Source of the DNA: Hirudo medicinalis
Lineage: Eukaryota > Annelida > Clitellata > Hirudinida > Hirudinidae
NCBI GenBank assembly: GCA_011800805.1
Contig: MPNW01000006.1
Coordinates: 54,041 to 118,040 of the forward strand
Length of the DNA stretch: 64,000 nucleotides
Reading direction: 5' to 3'
The notes under the pieces are model-generated. The model was not told the origin of the DNA. It searched no databases and saw nothing but the letters and a program-made list of their open reading frames with translations. A program made the position numbers and the translations under genes. Positions 1 through 15,599 of the stretch are shown in pieces; the stretch's first letter is position 1; every line of letters begins with the position of its first letter.

Positions 1-398
1 TTTAATCATTACTTTTTACTCAGACTCACTCAATGATTGAACTTAATTGCTGGTGATGTTTGTCATAGTGCCTGCACATCCCATTGGGATAACTTGTGCA
101 CTCAAAATATGGGCTAAATAAATGTAAGTGTAAATAGAGTTTTAATGACATTCAGTTATTGTGGGAGGCTTTTGTAAGATGGGATGAATGGTTTTTCATG
201 TGGATTGTGCGATAACTGCTAAAAATGCCCGAATTCTTAAGAAATAGAGCAGGTTAATTGTGCAATTTGTCTTAGAACTGTGAATCTTTTTATAAAATCA
301 TGGTTTAATTAGTAAGTTCATCGCTAAAGTTGTAAGGTTTGTAAACAATTTAGGTATAGGTCGAGGTCATTTTAAAAGGCCCGAATTCTTAAAGTTTT
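1..398. other. Upstream region of glycerate kinase gene
   Basis: AT-rich sequence without a supportable coding region. It should contain the promoter and 5' untranslated sequence of the glycerate kinase gene that begins at 399. I see no clear TATA box or other named element. Confidence 0.5.
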
Positions 399-2606
399 GT
401 GCTCATGTTTTCGATGAGTTTCAGATACACGGACAAACTTTTGAGAACTTCAGTTAAATCTTTTGCTAGTTTATGTTGTCGTAAAATGTCTGATGGTGCA
501 GTAGCCTCAAAAATAAGGAGTGTAAAAATAAGAGAGGACGCTTTTGATCTCTTTAATGACTCCGTAAAAGCTGTCACTCCGCAGACTATGGTATTCAATG
601 CATTGAAAGTCAGGGGAGATGTTTTGACTGTTGATGGCCATTGCTATGTTCTGAATAACAACGTTCACATAGTGGCTTTTGGTAAAGCCGTCATTGGGAT
701 GGTAAAAACAGCAGAAGATATTCTGGGAAACCATGTAGTTGATGGCATAGCAAGTGTTCCTTATGGCATTCAAGACGTTTTGAAATCTCTTGGGAAATGG
801 TTTGGTGCTTATCCCTTTTTGTTTGAGGTTTATCATAACTTGGCTTGTAATTAATCAAGGGATTTTCTGCCATCTGTAACCAGTAAAGTAAAAATTATTG
901 AGGGTAGCAGAAACAATATCCCTGATGATCATGCTTTAGAGGCTTCAAATCTCATAACTGAGCTTATGAAGAAATGCAGCAAAGATGACATTGTGTTAGT
1001 TCTCATGTCAGGTCAGACAAATAATCACATATCTTATGTTTTTAATATCCACTACTAATGAATTCTGTTGGTCATTCAATTAAGTGATGAGCCATGACAA
1101 AAGCTTTTACCTTAGTTAATTGCCAAGATGAAAATATTTTAGAATGGAGTAAGGAGTAAGGTGAATGGAATTAGTAAGAAAGGTCTCCAACAATTCAGTT
1201 AGCTTCTGGCTACAGAACTATGTTTTAGCAAATTTGTTAGCCTGATAAGGAAGAGCCATGCTAATCATCTATGGAATTTATGAAATGTTAATTTAGGTGT
1301 TTGGATGCATATTAAAATATTATTGGAATGAAGGCTCCTTGTAAAAAATTTCAATGGATGGTCAATTCATTAAATTAATTTAATCTTGTTTCACATTAAA
1401 TAAAAGGATTTTCATTGTTGAAATTGTATTTCCTAGGTGGTGGATCTGCTCTTCTTCCTTCTCCAATTCCACCAATCACATTACAGGAACTTTCTTTACT
1501 TACTCAAATGCTTTCCAAGAAGGGGGCAACAATACACCAACTGAACATGATAAGAAAACACATTGAGACATTGAAAGGTGGAGGTCTTGCAGAATTTGCT
1601 TATCCTGCAAAGGTGAAATGGGTGTCCATCCTCTTTTAGTATTTTCCTCAAATCCATGACATGATTCTCTTTCCAGTTGATTTCTTTGATCCTCTCTGAC
1701 GTGGTTGGCAATGACATCAACTTCATTGCCAGTGGGCCGACCGCTCCTGACTACTCTACTCCGCATCAATGTATGGACCTTTTGGAAGCTCTCAATGTAA
1801 AGGATGAGGTACCTCCATCCATACTTTCTGTTCTTGAAGTAAAACTTCAATCTGAAGTCTATAGAAAGGACATTGATTTTGGTCATGCTGTGAGCAAACC
1901 AGTTGCACGATTCCACTGCCAAAATGTTCAGAATGTAATCATAGGAAGCAATGTTATCGCCTTGAATTCAGCCATAAGATCGGCAGAGGCTCTCGGTTAT
2001 GGCACGTACTTACTCTCATCTTCTATTGTTGGAGATTCTGGTGAAATTGGACAGATGTATGCTCTGATCATTGATTACATTTGCAGAGCCATGTTGATGA
2101 AGAAGAAGCCTGATCCACTCCTGACTGGAATTGAGTTGAAATTGCTGAAAATGGGACTTGAAAAATCACAACTGAATGATTTGTTCAGGACAGTCATTGA
2201 CTTCGATCAATGTAACAAACCTGTTTGTGTGCTTGCAGCTGGAGAAACAACTGTCAATGTATCTGGTAAGGGCTTGGGAGGTCGCAGCCAGCATATGGTT
2301 TTGTCAACAGCTCTGGCCTTGGAGAAGCAGTTGGAAAGTGACATCTTAAAGAAGTTTGCCATTGTTTTTCTCAGTGGTGGAACAGATGGTCAGGATGGTC
2401 CGACTGATGCTGCAGGAGCTGTTTGTGACCCTCACCTTACAAAACAAGCTAGGAAATTGAATATAAAGGCTGAAGAATATTTGCAAAACAGTGATTCCTA
2501 CAATTTCTTTTCCAGTATTGATGCAGGCAGAAATCTTATAAAAACTGGTTTGACAGGGACCAATGTCATGGATTTACAAATTATTCTCATTGCATCAATT
2601 GCCTGA
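399..2606 (+). CDS. GLYCTK: Glycerate kinase (MOFRL family), four exons
   Basis: Phosphorylates D-glycerate in serine and fructose breakdown. Exons fitted by splice phase are 399-799, 860-1011, 1437-1612 and 1677-2606, giving about 552 residues (human GLYCTK is 523). Every junction keeps frame: TG|G restores a Trp at the first, and the second falls inside the glycine-rich motif SGGGSALLPSP (about residue 184). Exon 4 holds the C-terminal MOFRL domain (about 424-540), including LAAGETTV, GGRSQHM and SGGTDGQDGPTDAAGA. The 60-base first intron shows how short introns can be here. The start at 399 gives a leader of about 30 residues before the conserved region; a second Met (SDGAVASK context, about 487) could serve instead. 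It lies tail-to-tail with the zinc-finger gene downstream. Confidence 0.93.
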
Positions 2607-4556
2607 AGCTTCGGTATTAGGCAATTGAATATGCATTATTGTTGATTTATTATAGTATTTCATTTTGATTACGTTTCATGGTTTGGATGGTGTATAAACC
2701 TTGGAGTGAATACAAATGCTATTTATTGCTGTTTCGTGTTCGCATAAAATGTTTTTAAATGGGCTAACCTCTTTTTGACCACTTGATATATTAAAGTAAG
2801 TTAGATATCACGTAAAAATTTATTAGTTAAGTTAAGATATCAAGTGTTAATTTTATGTTTGATACTTGGAGGTGATCATACATCTTATTATATTATAGCA
2901 TATTACTCGATTATTTATCTGACTAAATAAGTTGATTGAGTAGGAAGATCGATCTGATGAACAAGTCAATTGTGAAATAACCAAGTGATGTATTTCTTTG
3001 ATGTGTTTAGTGAAAATGACTCCGAATGTGATTATAGTGGTGTTTAATCCAATGGAGCTAAGGGAAACTTTAGTCGAAGGAAAGTTTTCAAAGCGGTACA
3101 AAACACTTCTGGATCGCACGCAGCGTTCCCGCTATTGGCTTTCGCCAGTCAAGACGGCCATGACCTAAGAGAAACTTATGAACTATTATTGATATCATGT
3201 GGTTTATCGGTCGCCGAATATGTACGCAATGGAGAAGTGGTGTGACGTATTGTGATATTTTCTCTCTTTTTTAAATTATCTTTACAGCTGCATTGATATG
3301 ACGTTGAAGCTTCTTGAGGCGACAAGAATTCAAACCATCCAGGGTTGAAATGTCTCAAAAATTGAGAGGACCAAGGACTGTTATAAGATACACTCCAATT
3401 TCAGAAGAATGGTGGTCTCATTGAACAGACACTTGGGAGGATGATGGTTGTGCTCTTGTCATGATGTACTCTTGTTGTGTCTTTGTCGTGATGTCGGTTG
3501 GAAACTCCGGTGACATCGGATGTGTTGAGTAATAAGTCTGGATGGAAAGATTGTATTTGTGGAGGGAAGAAAGACTCCATCGAATGTTGAATATTGAAAG
3601 GAGAATTTAAAAATAGTAAATAAAATTAATATTGGAAATATCTAAATAATATAACATTTCGACATTGCACCTTACACAGCAGCTGTGATTTAGTTAGCAA
3701 TTCTGTAATGAAGTCAAAAAAAAAGGTAGTGTTATCAAACTGAGGAAACCATCGAAGACCTGAATGGATGGTCAATTAGAAGTCTCCTATTGACAATTCT
3801 ATCACTCTTAATTCCTCAGTGATGCTGATAAGAGTTCCTTTCAACTTCCTTCGCCTATTCTGACCCCCGAAGTGAGCCGAAAGTATGGTGTTACCGGCAT
3901 GTTGTCACTTGGAGTCATAATTAATGTCATTATGTCGCAGCAGAAGATCTTGGACTTTGTTGCATCATAATTGCCCCTCCCATCCACGGGTGAGAAAATG
4001 ATGACAATGATCATCAGATGTTTTCGATTAACACTTCATCTGGTCACAAAGGAATAAATGCCGGGAATGTATTTTGTATACTTTATTGGTTTAACCTCGA
4101 ACTCTAACCCTATTTAATTTGAATGGCACACCACGGGGCAAATATCTTGCACTCGGGGCTTATGAGAGTATAATAATCCCATGGACATGACAGCAGAATC
4201 ATCACAAGAGTTTGCAACACCTTTCCACGTTTGAGACGTCAATTCGAAGCACCCAAGCATGTCTAAGCTGGGATTAATTGCAGCATTTAGATGCGCTGAC
4301 TAGATGCGTAGTTTTACTTAGAGCACTTGAAATGTGGACTTCCTGTCATAATTCCCAAGAAATTTGAGGAACAGTGGTGCAGAGAACACGCTGTTAGGTA
4401 ATAGAATGGTATTCACTTGACAGATCTTGAGTGTCAAAATCTTAGAGCTCAGTAGGAAATGTGATATTTGAGAAAATAAATCAACAGTAACAAAAATCTA
4501 ACAGGAATACAAAATTATAAAATACTAACAAATAACAAAAAAGAAAATTGACAAGG
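2607..4556. other. Intergenic region between two converging genes
   Basis: About 1.9 kb between the stop codons of the glycerate kinase gene and the PR-domain zinc-finger gene. It must hold both 3' untranslated regions. The short open frames here have no recognisable similarity or splice partners. Confidence 0.5.
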
Positions 4557-7299
<2,743 letters not shown>

Positions 7300-10200
7300 T
7301 CTTCATTCTGCGCAAGAAATCCAATCCATGAAACTTGACCAAATGGAAAACTGTAGAGGTTATACATGGAAAGATCACATGGATGCTTTCATTAAGGGCG
7401 GAGTTTCATGGACTCGACCAATGAACGAGCGAGTAACTCATGGCACCCAGGGGCTGACAAATGATGAGCCTTGCAAATGCTTCTTTTTAACGATCGTTGC
7501 TAATCGCCTTTTCATCGTTACGTTGCTGCAATTTTAAGCTTTATTAACATGTTACAATGTTACATTGTGTGTAAGTGTTTTCATCCATAAAATTTATTTT
7601 TATAAAAAATCTTTCACTGAAAAGTTAGCAGAAACATTTATATCTATTCTATTTCATGAATTTATAAATAAAATTACAAAATAAAATTGATACCACCCGA
7701 ATAGAAACCGAAGTGGGAGGCATTGAAACAATCTCCAGAAAAATAAGCTTTGAAACACCAACAAGATTCAATTGAGAGTCCGTTACGAAATAAAGACAAC
7801 TTTGGTCTCAAAAACTAACAATCGAAAGACAACAATACTATTCTTACGCAACAACTCCACATCCGCACAGTTGTCAGACAATCATTCAATCGAGGTCGAT
7901 TCAATCCATCGTTTGACTACTCATTCTCCTTAATTGGCTCATTGACTCATCGCTACTGGGTTCACTTCCCATGAAGGGTGCTTTTCGTGCCCATGTAGAT
8001 GTGGTAGGACGTGGTTAGATGTGCTGGACGTGAGTTTAATGGGGGACAATTTATCCGTCACATGAGTTCTGAACTCCTGTGGAGAAAGTGATTTGTAAGA
8101 TGAAATATGCATGCGTAACATCCGCTCAGCACAAAGAAGCAGATTATTGAACCATCTTTCAAGTTACATGCAAGTTGTAATTTTCTCAATCATTGAGATT
8201 GTTTCAGTCGTTTCTGTTTCTGACCAATTCCCTTGTTGTGCTGGAAGTTGTACTGGCGTCAAAATTATTAAATTAAAATTTTTTCTTTTTATTACTCTAT
8301 TAAGTCTGACTATTAAGTAGAATTATTAATAAGAATAACATTTTCTATTGAATATGCTTAATGTACTTCTTTTTATACTTTATGTTCACGTAAATTATTA
8401 CATTCTTGCGTGAGGAATATTATTTTGTAAAATATGTTTCCTTCAATGGAGTAGCCAGGATTTTAAAATTGGTCGATGTAGGGGGTGGACAAATGTTTGT
8501 GTTGTAAATGTTACAACAGTAACGTGTAGTACTGGTGGATTAGCAGCAAACAATTTCACACTAAATACGCATAAGGAAAGCAAAGGCACTTGTAATTTAG
8601 TTAATGAATTAAACAGAGTTTGATTACAGTGGCTTATGTCCAAAATAGAACTTCCACACCACTTCAATATTGGGGTAGCTTTCCCTGAATAGGAAAGTTT
8701 TGAGGGCAGAATGAAAACTGACTGGATCGGTGTTAATAATAAAAGGGGGGTCTATTCAAGATCTGCGGGCCTTCTCGAAACTTATTACCTAAAATCGAAT
8801 TAATCGAAACTTATTAATTAAAATCGAATTAATCTAAACTTATAATACGCAATAAATATTGATGTCGAAAGCTTTCCTGATTTACTGAAGCTGCATTATG
8901 ATCAACAAATTATCTACGAATTATATGGTTTTAGAAATCATCAAGTGAGAAACTGACAGGAGTGGGGAAAATTAACTAGAAAATATTCTATGTTCGAATA
9001 ATATACGTCATAATTTTATTTATTTCATTAAACATCTCAGCCATAACATCGGTTTGAACACAGAAAAAAATGTTTCAATGTCTGAACAAGAAGAAGTTAC
9101 AAAAGAAACAAAATGTTGTTACAAATGTGAAATCGAAATGTCGAAATACAATTCGATGATTCACCACGGCTAATTAATTTTACTTATTTATGTTAATTAT
9201 GTTGATAAAAGTTTCAAAGCTGAAGATGTTGCTGGTTTACTACTTTAGTAATGTCGCTTTCATGCAAACCAGGCGGAAGTATGAAATCCATTGTGTGATA
9301 TTGTACAATTAGCATAAATCCTGTAAAAGGTATTTTATAATTTGAATCATTAAGCCTTAAACTTAAAAGCTCATACGGATGAAACTAAATTGTCGAGTGG
9401 CATTAATAAATACATTATCAAAGACATTACCAATTGCGTAATATGCTATAATAATAATGATTGTAATATCTAACTTTTAAAAGTAACCATCTGTTTGCTT
9501 AACCTGGTGATAGACGAAATTATCATAAATTTTCCATGTTTTTAATTAGATACTTATTTAGAATAAACAAATAACATTTATTCATCACATGCAATTCAGG
9601 TTTCCCTTAACTTCACTTTTGAAAAAAATCATGAATGATTGGCAATTCTTTATGTGCATTGAAACACTCAAAATATTTTGCTTAGGAAGCCTAATTTATC
9701 TCAAATAAATGTTTGCGACCGTTAAGTAGAAATACATATGATTGCAATCAGTATTTAATTATTCAGTATTAATAATTTATTGTATAAAAATAATTACATT
9801 CGTTTTTCTGAGACGTTTTGAATTTTTTGGCAGCAGCGAAACAGTAGTTCTTAAAGGATTTGTAACGATTACCTCAGTGTGATATCACATTATGCATGTG
9901 ATCCTATCATCTGATCGGGGTTTAGACAGAAATTTGTCAATGGGGGTGCGGCTGTTAACCATGGTCCTAGACCCAGGATGTCCTAGATCTTATTTTGCGT
10001 GCTCAAGCACAACCGGCATATAAAAATATAATAATATGCATATAAAACTAGCAAGTAACAATATAAATACAAACAACATCCTGACAATGTAACTTTCACA
10101 AAGAAAGAAAAAAAAAATCAAAATTTAGCTTTGGCTCAGCGTGATCGGCCACAAGTTGACAAGAATGATGGCGTGCTTTTGAACTTTTACTGAAATTTTG

Positions 10201-13200
10201 AAATATTGCGTAAGCTAAAATGCAAAGACCTTTTCGTTTAATTTCTTTTACAAAAATTGCATTTTCAAAAGTTTACGATTAATGTGTGTAAGTTGATCTC
10301 AAATCAATACTGATGTTGTAAGACTAGGAATGTAGTTTTCATCTTGCTTGCTTGGTTGCAGCTACTGGGGAGTGTCCTCAAAATTTGGAGGGTGGTGAAC
10401 ATTTGTACTGTTTGAATTTATTTTTTTATTAATTTAGAAGGTTGAAGATAAATCAACCGACCCGTGTAGATATGTTTATGGCTTGTTAATATTTCACAGT
10501 TCTAATAAACAATAATTTGTGAAACCAAGTTATCTGCAGTGGACGTTCACAACATTTCAATGACGAAATTGTGATCCAACTGCACATTCCATGTTAAAAT
10601 CGATTTTTAATTGGATATAAATGTTCACTTTGACGTTTTATGCTGCATAATGTTAGATTCCTCCAATGATTAATTACAATTAAGGATGGCTTATGTTACT
10701 TTAAAAGAAGGATTCTGGAAAATTGAAAGTAGAATAATCAGAAGATTTTAACAAATAATTTAGGAGAACCTGGGATAAAACGGAATACTTAAGTGAGATC
10801 CTTTATTACACTAACAATTTCATTCACAATGATTACAAATGGTTTTGTAAATGGTATGAAGAACAAAATGACGGGATAAAAGTCCTATAAATTTTATTTG
10901 AATAACTTTAATTATGGTTTAAAAAATGTCCTAAATTTGGAGAAATTATTTTTGCGTGTGTGAATCCACAACCACAAATAACGAGGAGTTGCTGGATGTG
11001 AAATTGTTTCTTGAAATGAGAAGCATTCGACTGACTATTTGTAACAAAATTACTTTATTAACAATATATTTTAATAACAGAATTAATTTTAAATTAATTA
11101 AAGTATTAATAAATTGTTCAAGGTAATGGCTTCAGCAGAGCATATATTTAATAAGGTGATGCAAAACCTACAATAAAAACAATAATTTAGCAGAAATTAC
11201 CTAGAGCATAATTTTTAAGCAAATAACGAGTTGAATCAGTTACAACAATTACATACAATTACAACTCATGATTCGTCACTATGTTGCAACAACTTTTTAT
11301 AAAAATTATTAAAATTATGAGCTCACTTTTTGATGATGTAAATATAATTTATCCTCTAATTAGAACATTTAAATGTTTTTATTTTGTTTATTTTTTAATA
11401 ATAATCATAACCACCATTTCATTTCTTTAAAAGCAAACATTAAATATTTGCAATTTTTTCAATCAAATAAATCAATGTTTAAACTTGGTTCAACTAACTG
11501 GAACCAAGTTAGTTGGTGCAAAGTGACTTAAATTTGAAATTCAGAATATTTAATTCCATTCATAGAATTTAAAAAATATAATATTCAAATGGTTTCATGA
11601 TATTTTTAATTCACACAAACTTTTTATGTTTTACACATTTAAACTCATCAGATAGTAATTTCTTCATCCTTTATTTCTGGATTGTCCTCCTCCAAGAATC
11701 ACCAAAGTTTAACCTTAGGGAACCCCATCTTCACAGAGTTTTTAAATAAATTCTATCGATTCCTGTGTCTTGGACATCTTCGAAAAATAATTTGCTCTAT
11801 TTTGCGTTCAAATAGGATCAACCCTGGTTCTGCTCTCTAAAGTGATCAGTTTGCAATATTTCACTTTAAAATATAAATTCTTGAATTCATGTTTTGTTCA
11901 ATGCAATCTCAACGAATACAATGAATGAGTCCACAAGTATTTCGCTTCACGTTTATTTATTGCATTAATTTCACCTTCAGAGATAAATTGAACGACTAAA
12001 GCAACCATCACATTTTGATCAGTTGGTATGATTTTCAGCACTTATTTTGTACAACTATTCCTCGCCAAATCGGAAAATATTTTGAAAGCCTTTAATTAAT
12101 TGCTTTAGCAGATTTAAGTCACCGACCCTGTACTTCACCACTGATGTATTCTGCAGTGGATTGCTTTTTACACCGATGTTCTGTCTTTTGTTTAACAGCA
12201 TTTAATGGTCTTGGAATCTGAAAGTTGTCAGAGCATCGAGGAAGCCAAATATTTAAATATCACACCGCAGTTCTCTTCGATGGCAATGTTTCTCAGGAAA
12301 GGTGGTCGCCTAGCGATCGCATGAGAATTACTCACGACTGCAGACAACACTCTTCCTTCTTCATGTGTACCTGTTGTTCACCGTGTCAACAATTCAATCC
12401 AGGTAGCCTGTAAGACAGTGTTTGCTTATCGTTGCACGCTGCATTTCAACTTTTGAAAAGCAGATTAAATCTATTTTCTGCAAGTGCAATTCAGTCCTGA
12501 AATCACGCTTCCTTGAAGGATTCCGAATACGTGCTGGTTGCGCGTATTCTCGGCGTTCAATTTGTTTGCCAAGTGAGTGCATGTCAACAAGGACCACAGG
12601 CATCGTCTCCTGCTCTGAACAATGCCCTGCTGCCATGCGGCATGTTGTTCGACTACTCGGGTGGTCTGAAGAAATACACTGGAACATCTCCAACAGCATT
12701 CTTTCCACAATTCTTCTTCTCTTTTTCTGATTTCAGGGTCTGGCACAAGAACATCCCTCGAAAGTCTCCATGTTTTGTTCGGAGATGTTCGTACAACACG
12801 ATAACCGTACGTGCAGAATGAGTGCTTGAGTTTCGATCAGACGAGTGTAAACAGAATTTTATTTGAACAACTTGAGAGCTTTCGGATATAAGGCTGGCAG
12901 GCGAATTCGTTGCACATCTTGTTAGCGTTCCTGGCAGTTTGTGGATGTCAAAACTAGGCAAGATGTTGGCAAAGCCGATGCTTCTTAATTGCTCAGCTTT
13001 GCTTCTTTTTGCCATATTTTCGACATCTTCGTCGTCACTTGCTCGTCAACTTTCAACAATTTATTCAACTATTCACCGTTAAATTCGTGAAAAAAAGATT
13101 TAAAAGCTTGCAGTTTTTCTCGCTTCGTGGATCGAATGAGATTTGAAGTTTACTTTTCTGTGCAACAAGTTGACATCTGAACAATAATTGTCTTCAACAT

Positions 13201-15257
13201 TTCAATTGGAAGTCATCAGATGTGAGTCGTTATCATCCTTATCGTCATGATTATTATCTTTAATTATTGCTATTACTACCATTGCTTTGTTGTCAGTCTA
13301 TTTCAAGGAAATTTGCAGGCAAGCATGAAGAATTTGATTGGCTGAGTTTTTTAATGAGTTTTCGCGAGGACTCAACCCTCATTAAGGATCGTTATCATAG
13401 TCATTATTTTTATTTTATCATTTCACTTTTAAGCTTGAAGCAAGTTGATGGGATTTGTTTTGTAAAAACTTGTAAAACTTTTCAAATTGTTCTTTATTCA
13501 CTAGACTGATTTAAGATCAATTTATTTGCTAATTTTCTTTACGTAACATAAAAATAAATAAAAAAAACTCAAATTTTCCGGGAAGGAATATAATAAACTT
13601 ATTGGTTACCACGCAAAGTTCATAAATTTATTTGAAATTCATCACATTAGTTTCTAAATAAGCTTTATTTTCATCGATTTGAATTTTTACCTCAGTTAAT
13701 GATTGCTTTTAAGGATTGAGACTTTCGAAATCTTCGATTTATGATGAAGAATTAACGACAATGTTTTGTTGCGCAGTTTCATCCTGGATCACCCGCTTAA
13801 AAATTCCATAATTTTCATGGATAAAAAAAATTAATATTTTTAATCATATTCTGGTTCTAAAAAGAAAATGTGATTCAGTAACATTAATTAAATGTGTTTT
13901 AATAGAACATCAGATTTCAATATATATTTTTGAAATTGCAGGGCGTACCCTCCAAGGACAAAGATGTTTCAGAGATGCATTAAAAGACTTTAAGTTTCCT
14001 ACTGAAATGAGGAACCTTTAGTTTATCAATATTCTATTTTCGGAGGTGGTCTTATCCCCCATTGTGCATTATGTCTAACAATGAATGGATCATACATTGA
14101 CTTCTTTCAACAAGCACAACTTAAAACCCTATAAAGGATTCTTTGGCGAGGAAACGAAATCTAATTTGTCATAAGTGTCAAATGGTCAACATGAATTTTA
14201 ATTTCATTTAATTTTACGAAAATGTTTTAAATGCATAATTAGTATCACTTTTTTTTTATAAGTAATGTTTATTTTATGCATATATTTAGAATTAATTGTT
14301 ATTATGCTTAAATATTTTGCAAATTCCACGAATTGAGTTTATTCTTAAGTGACTGAGGTTTGTTATTCTTTGGATCAAAAACATCAGAAGCCCTAAATGG
14401 GCTAAGAATTTCGATGTACCACAAATTTTAGTTGCAAGCTGGGTAATAAATGAATTATGAAGCACAAAAATATTTTATGTTTTTGAAACTTCAGACAAAA
14501 AAGGACTCGTGTTCTTTGACGAGTTAAACATGTTGTAATTCAGATTGAAAGCATCGAAATGGATAATCGGATAATATAATATAATATGGGTTTAAGTGCT
14601 TCTTAAATAATGCTTTGATTCGTTGACAGGCATTTATTTCATGGAAACAATCTGTGAACTAGTCGTTTGTTACTCACATACAAGACGCAGCACAAATAAA
14701 ATGGAATGTTTTAATGTAATTTTATTAGTAACGAATGAAAACCGAATTTGACATTATTTTAAATTGCAGATCCTCTCTTGCATTGCACTTCAGACCCGAA
14801 GCCTTAGGAATATGTATTTCATCGTTGAGAACTGCAATGAAAATATATAAACATTGCTTTTTTAACATAAATTACTTTTAAACCATAAAAAAAACTGTTT
14901 GAATTTAAACTTTTCATCGTTTTGTGCGATCCTCGTTAAGGATGGGTCGATTTGGAGGGTATTACCAAGGATTCGGGGAATGTCACATGTGCTGAAATAA
15001 TTAGATTTGTACAGTGGACAAACTGCCGATAAATTGTGACCGATTGTAATATGCTTATGGAGATGTCACTCTATTTAAAGCTCAGATTTTACTTCAGAGC
15101 TTCTTAAAGGATCTTTGTCGTTCTGTGAATGTACCTTAAGATACAATTTTGAATAATAAAATAAACCGGGATCTGTTAACCAGCTAGTTAACCAGTAAGT
15201 TTATTAAACAGTGAATAGTTTAGGGAATAGAAGTGAATATCAGAGTTAAGTGTTTTA
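7300..15257. other. 8-kb gene-poor region upstream of the PRDM-like gene
   Basis: AT-rich, with only short, shadow-like open frames and no exon-like chain or RNA gene that I can defend. The 12.2-13.0 kb stretch is less AT-rich than its surroundings and has overlapping frames of about 100 codons on both strands, but none resembles a known protein. The region would contain the promoter and possibly distal control elements of the PRDM-like gene. Confidence 0.5.
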
Positions 15258-15293
15258 NNNNNNNNNNNNNNNNNNNNNNNNNNNNNNNNNNNN
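15258..15293. other. Assembly gap (36 N)
   Basis: A run of 36 N separates the gene-poor region from the degenerate Ty3 element. Sequence continuity across it is not shown. Confidence 0.99.
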
Positions 15294-15599
15294 GGCTTCT
15301 TGGCTAATCTTTGCACTACTACGTTACTGACGCCTATTATTTACATTTTATTAATTAAATACAAAGTTAACTACTTTGTGCCACTGTTACAAGATTTCAC
15401 CCACCTCAGATCTGTTCGTCCCGAACAGACATTTCTTCTTTTCCGCTAGTCGCTGAGGATTATGAGCCAGACTTGTTCGCCCTCTTTGAAACTCACGGCA
15501 TTAGCTTGTATGGCATACGTACCTTGACTTGATCGTTATTAACGTCAATATTTTTATGAGATGTCCGGTGTATGTCAGCCACCTTCATTCCGAGACTTT

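Noticed and set aside
12225..13015. Cluster of overlapping frames of about 100 codons on both strands
   Set aside because: Frames overlap on both strands with no protein similarity I can name. Slightly higher GC alone may explain the lack of stops.
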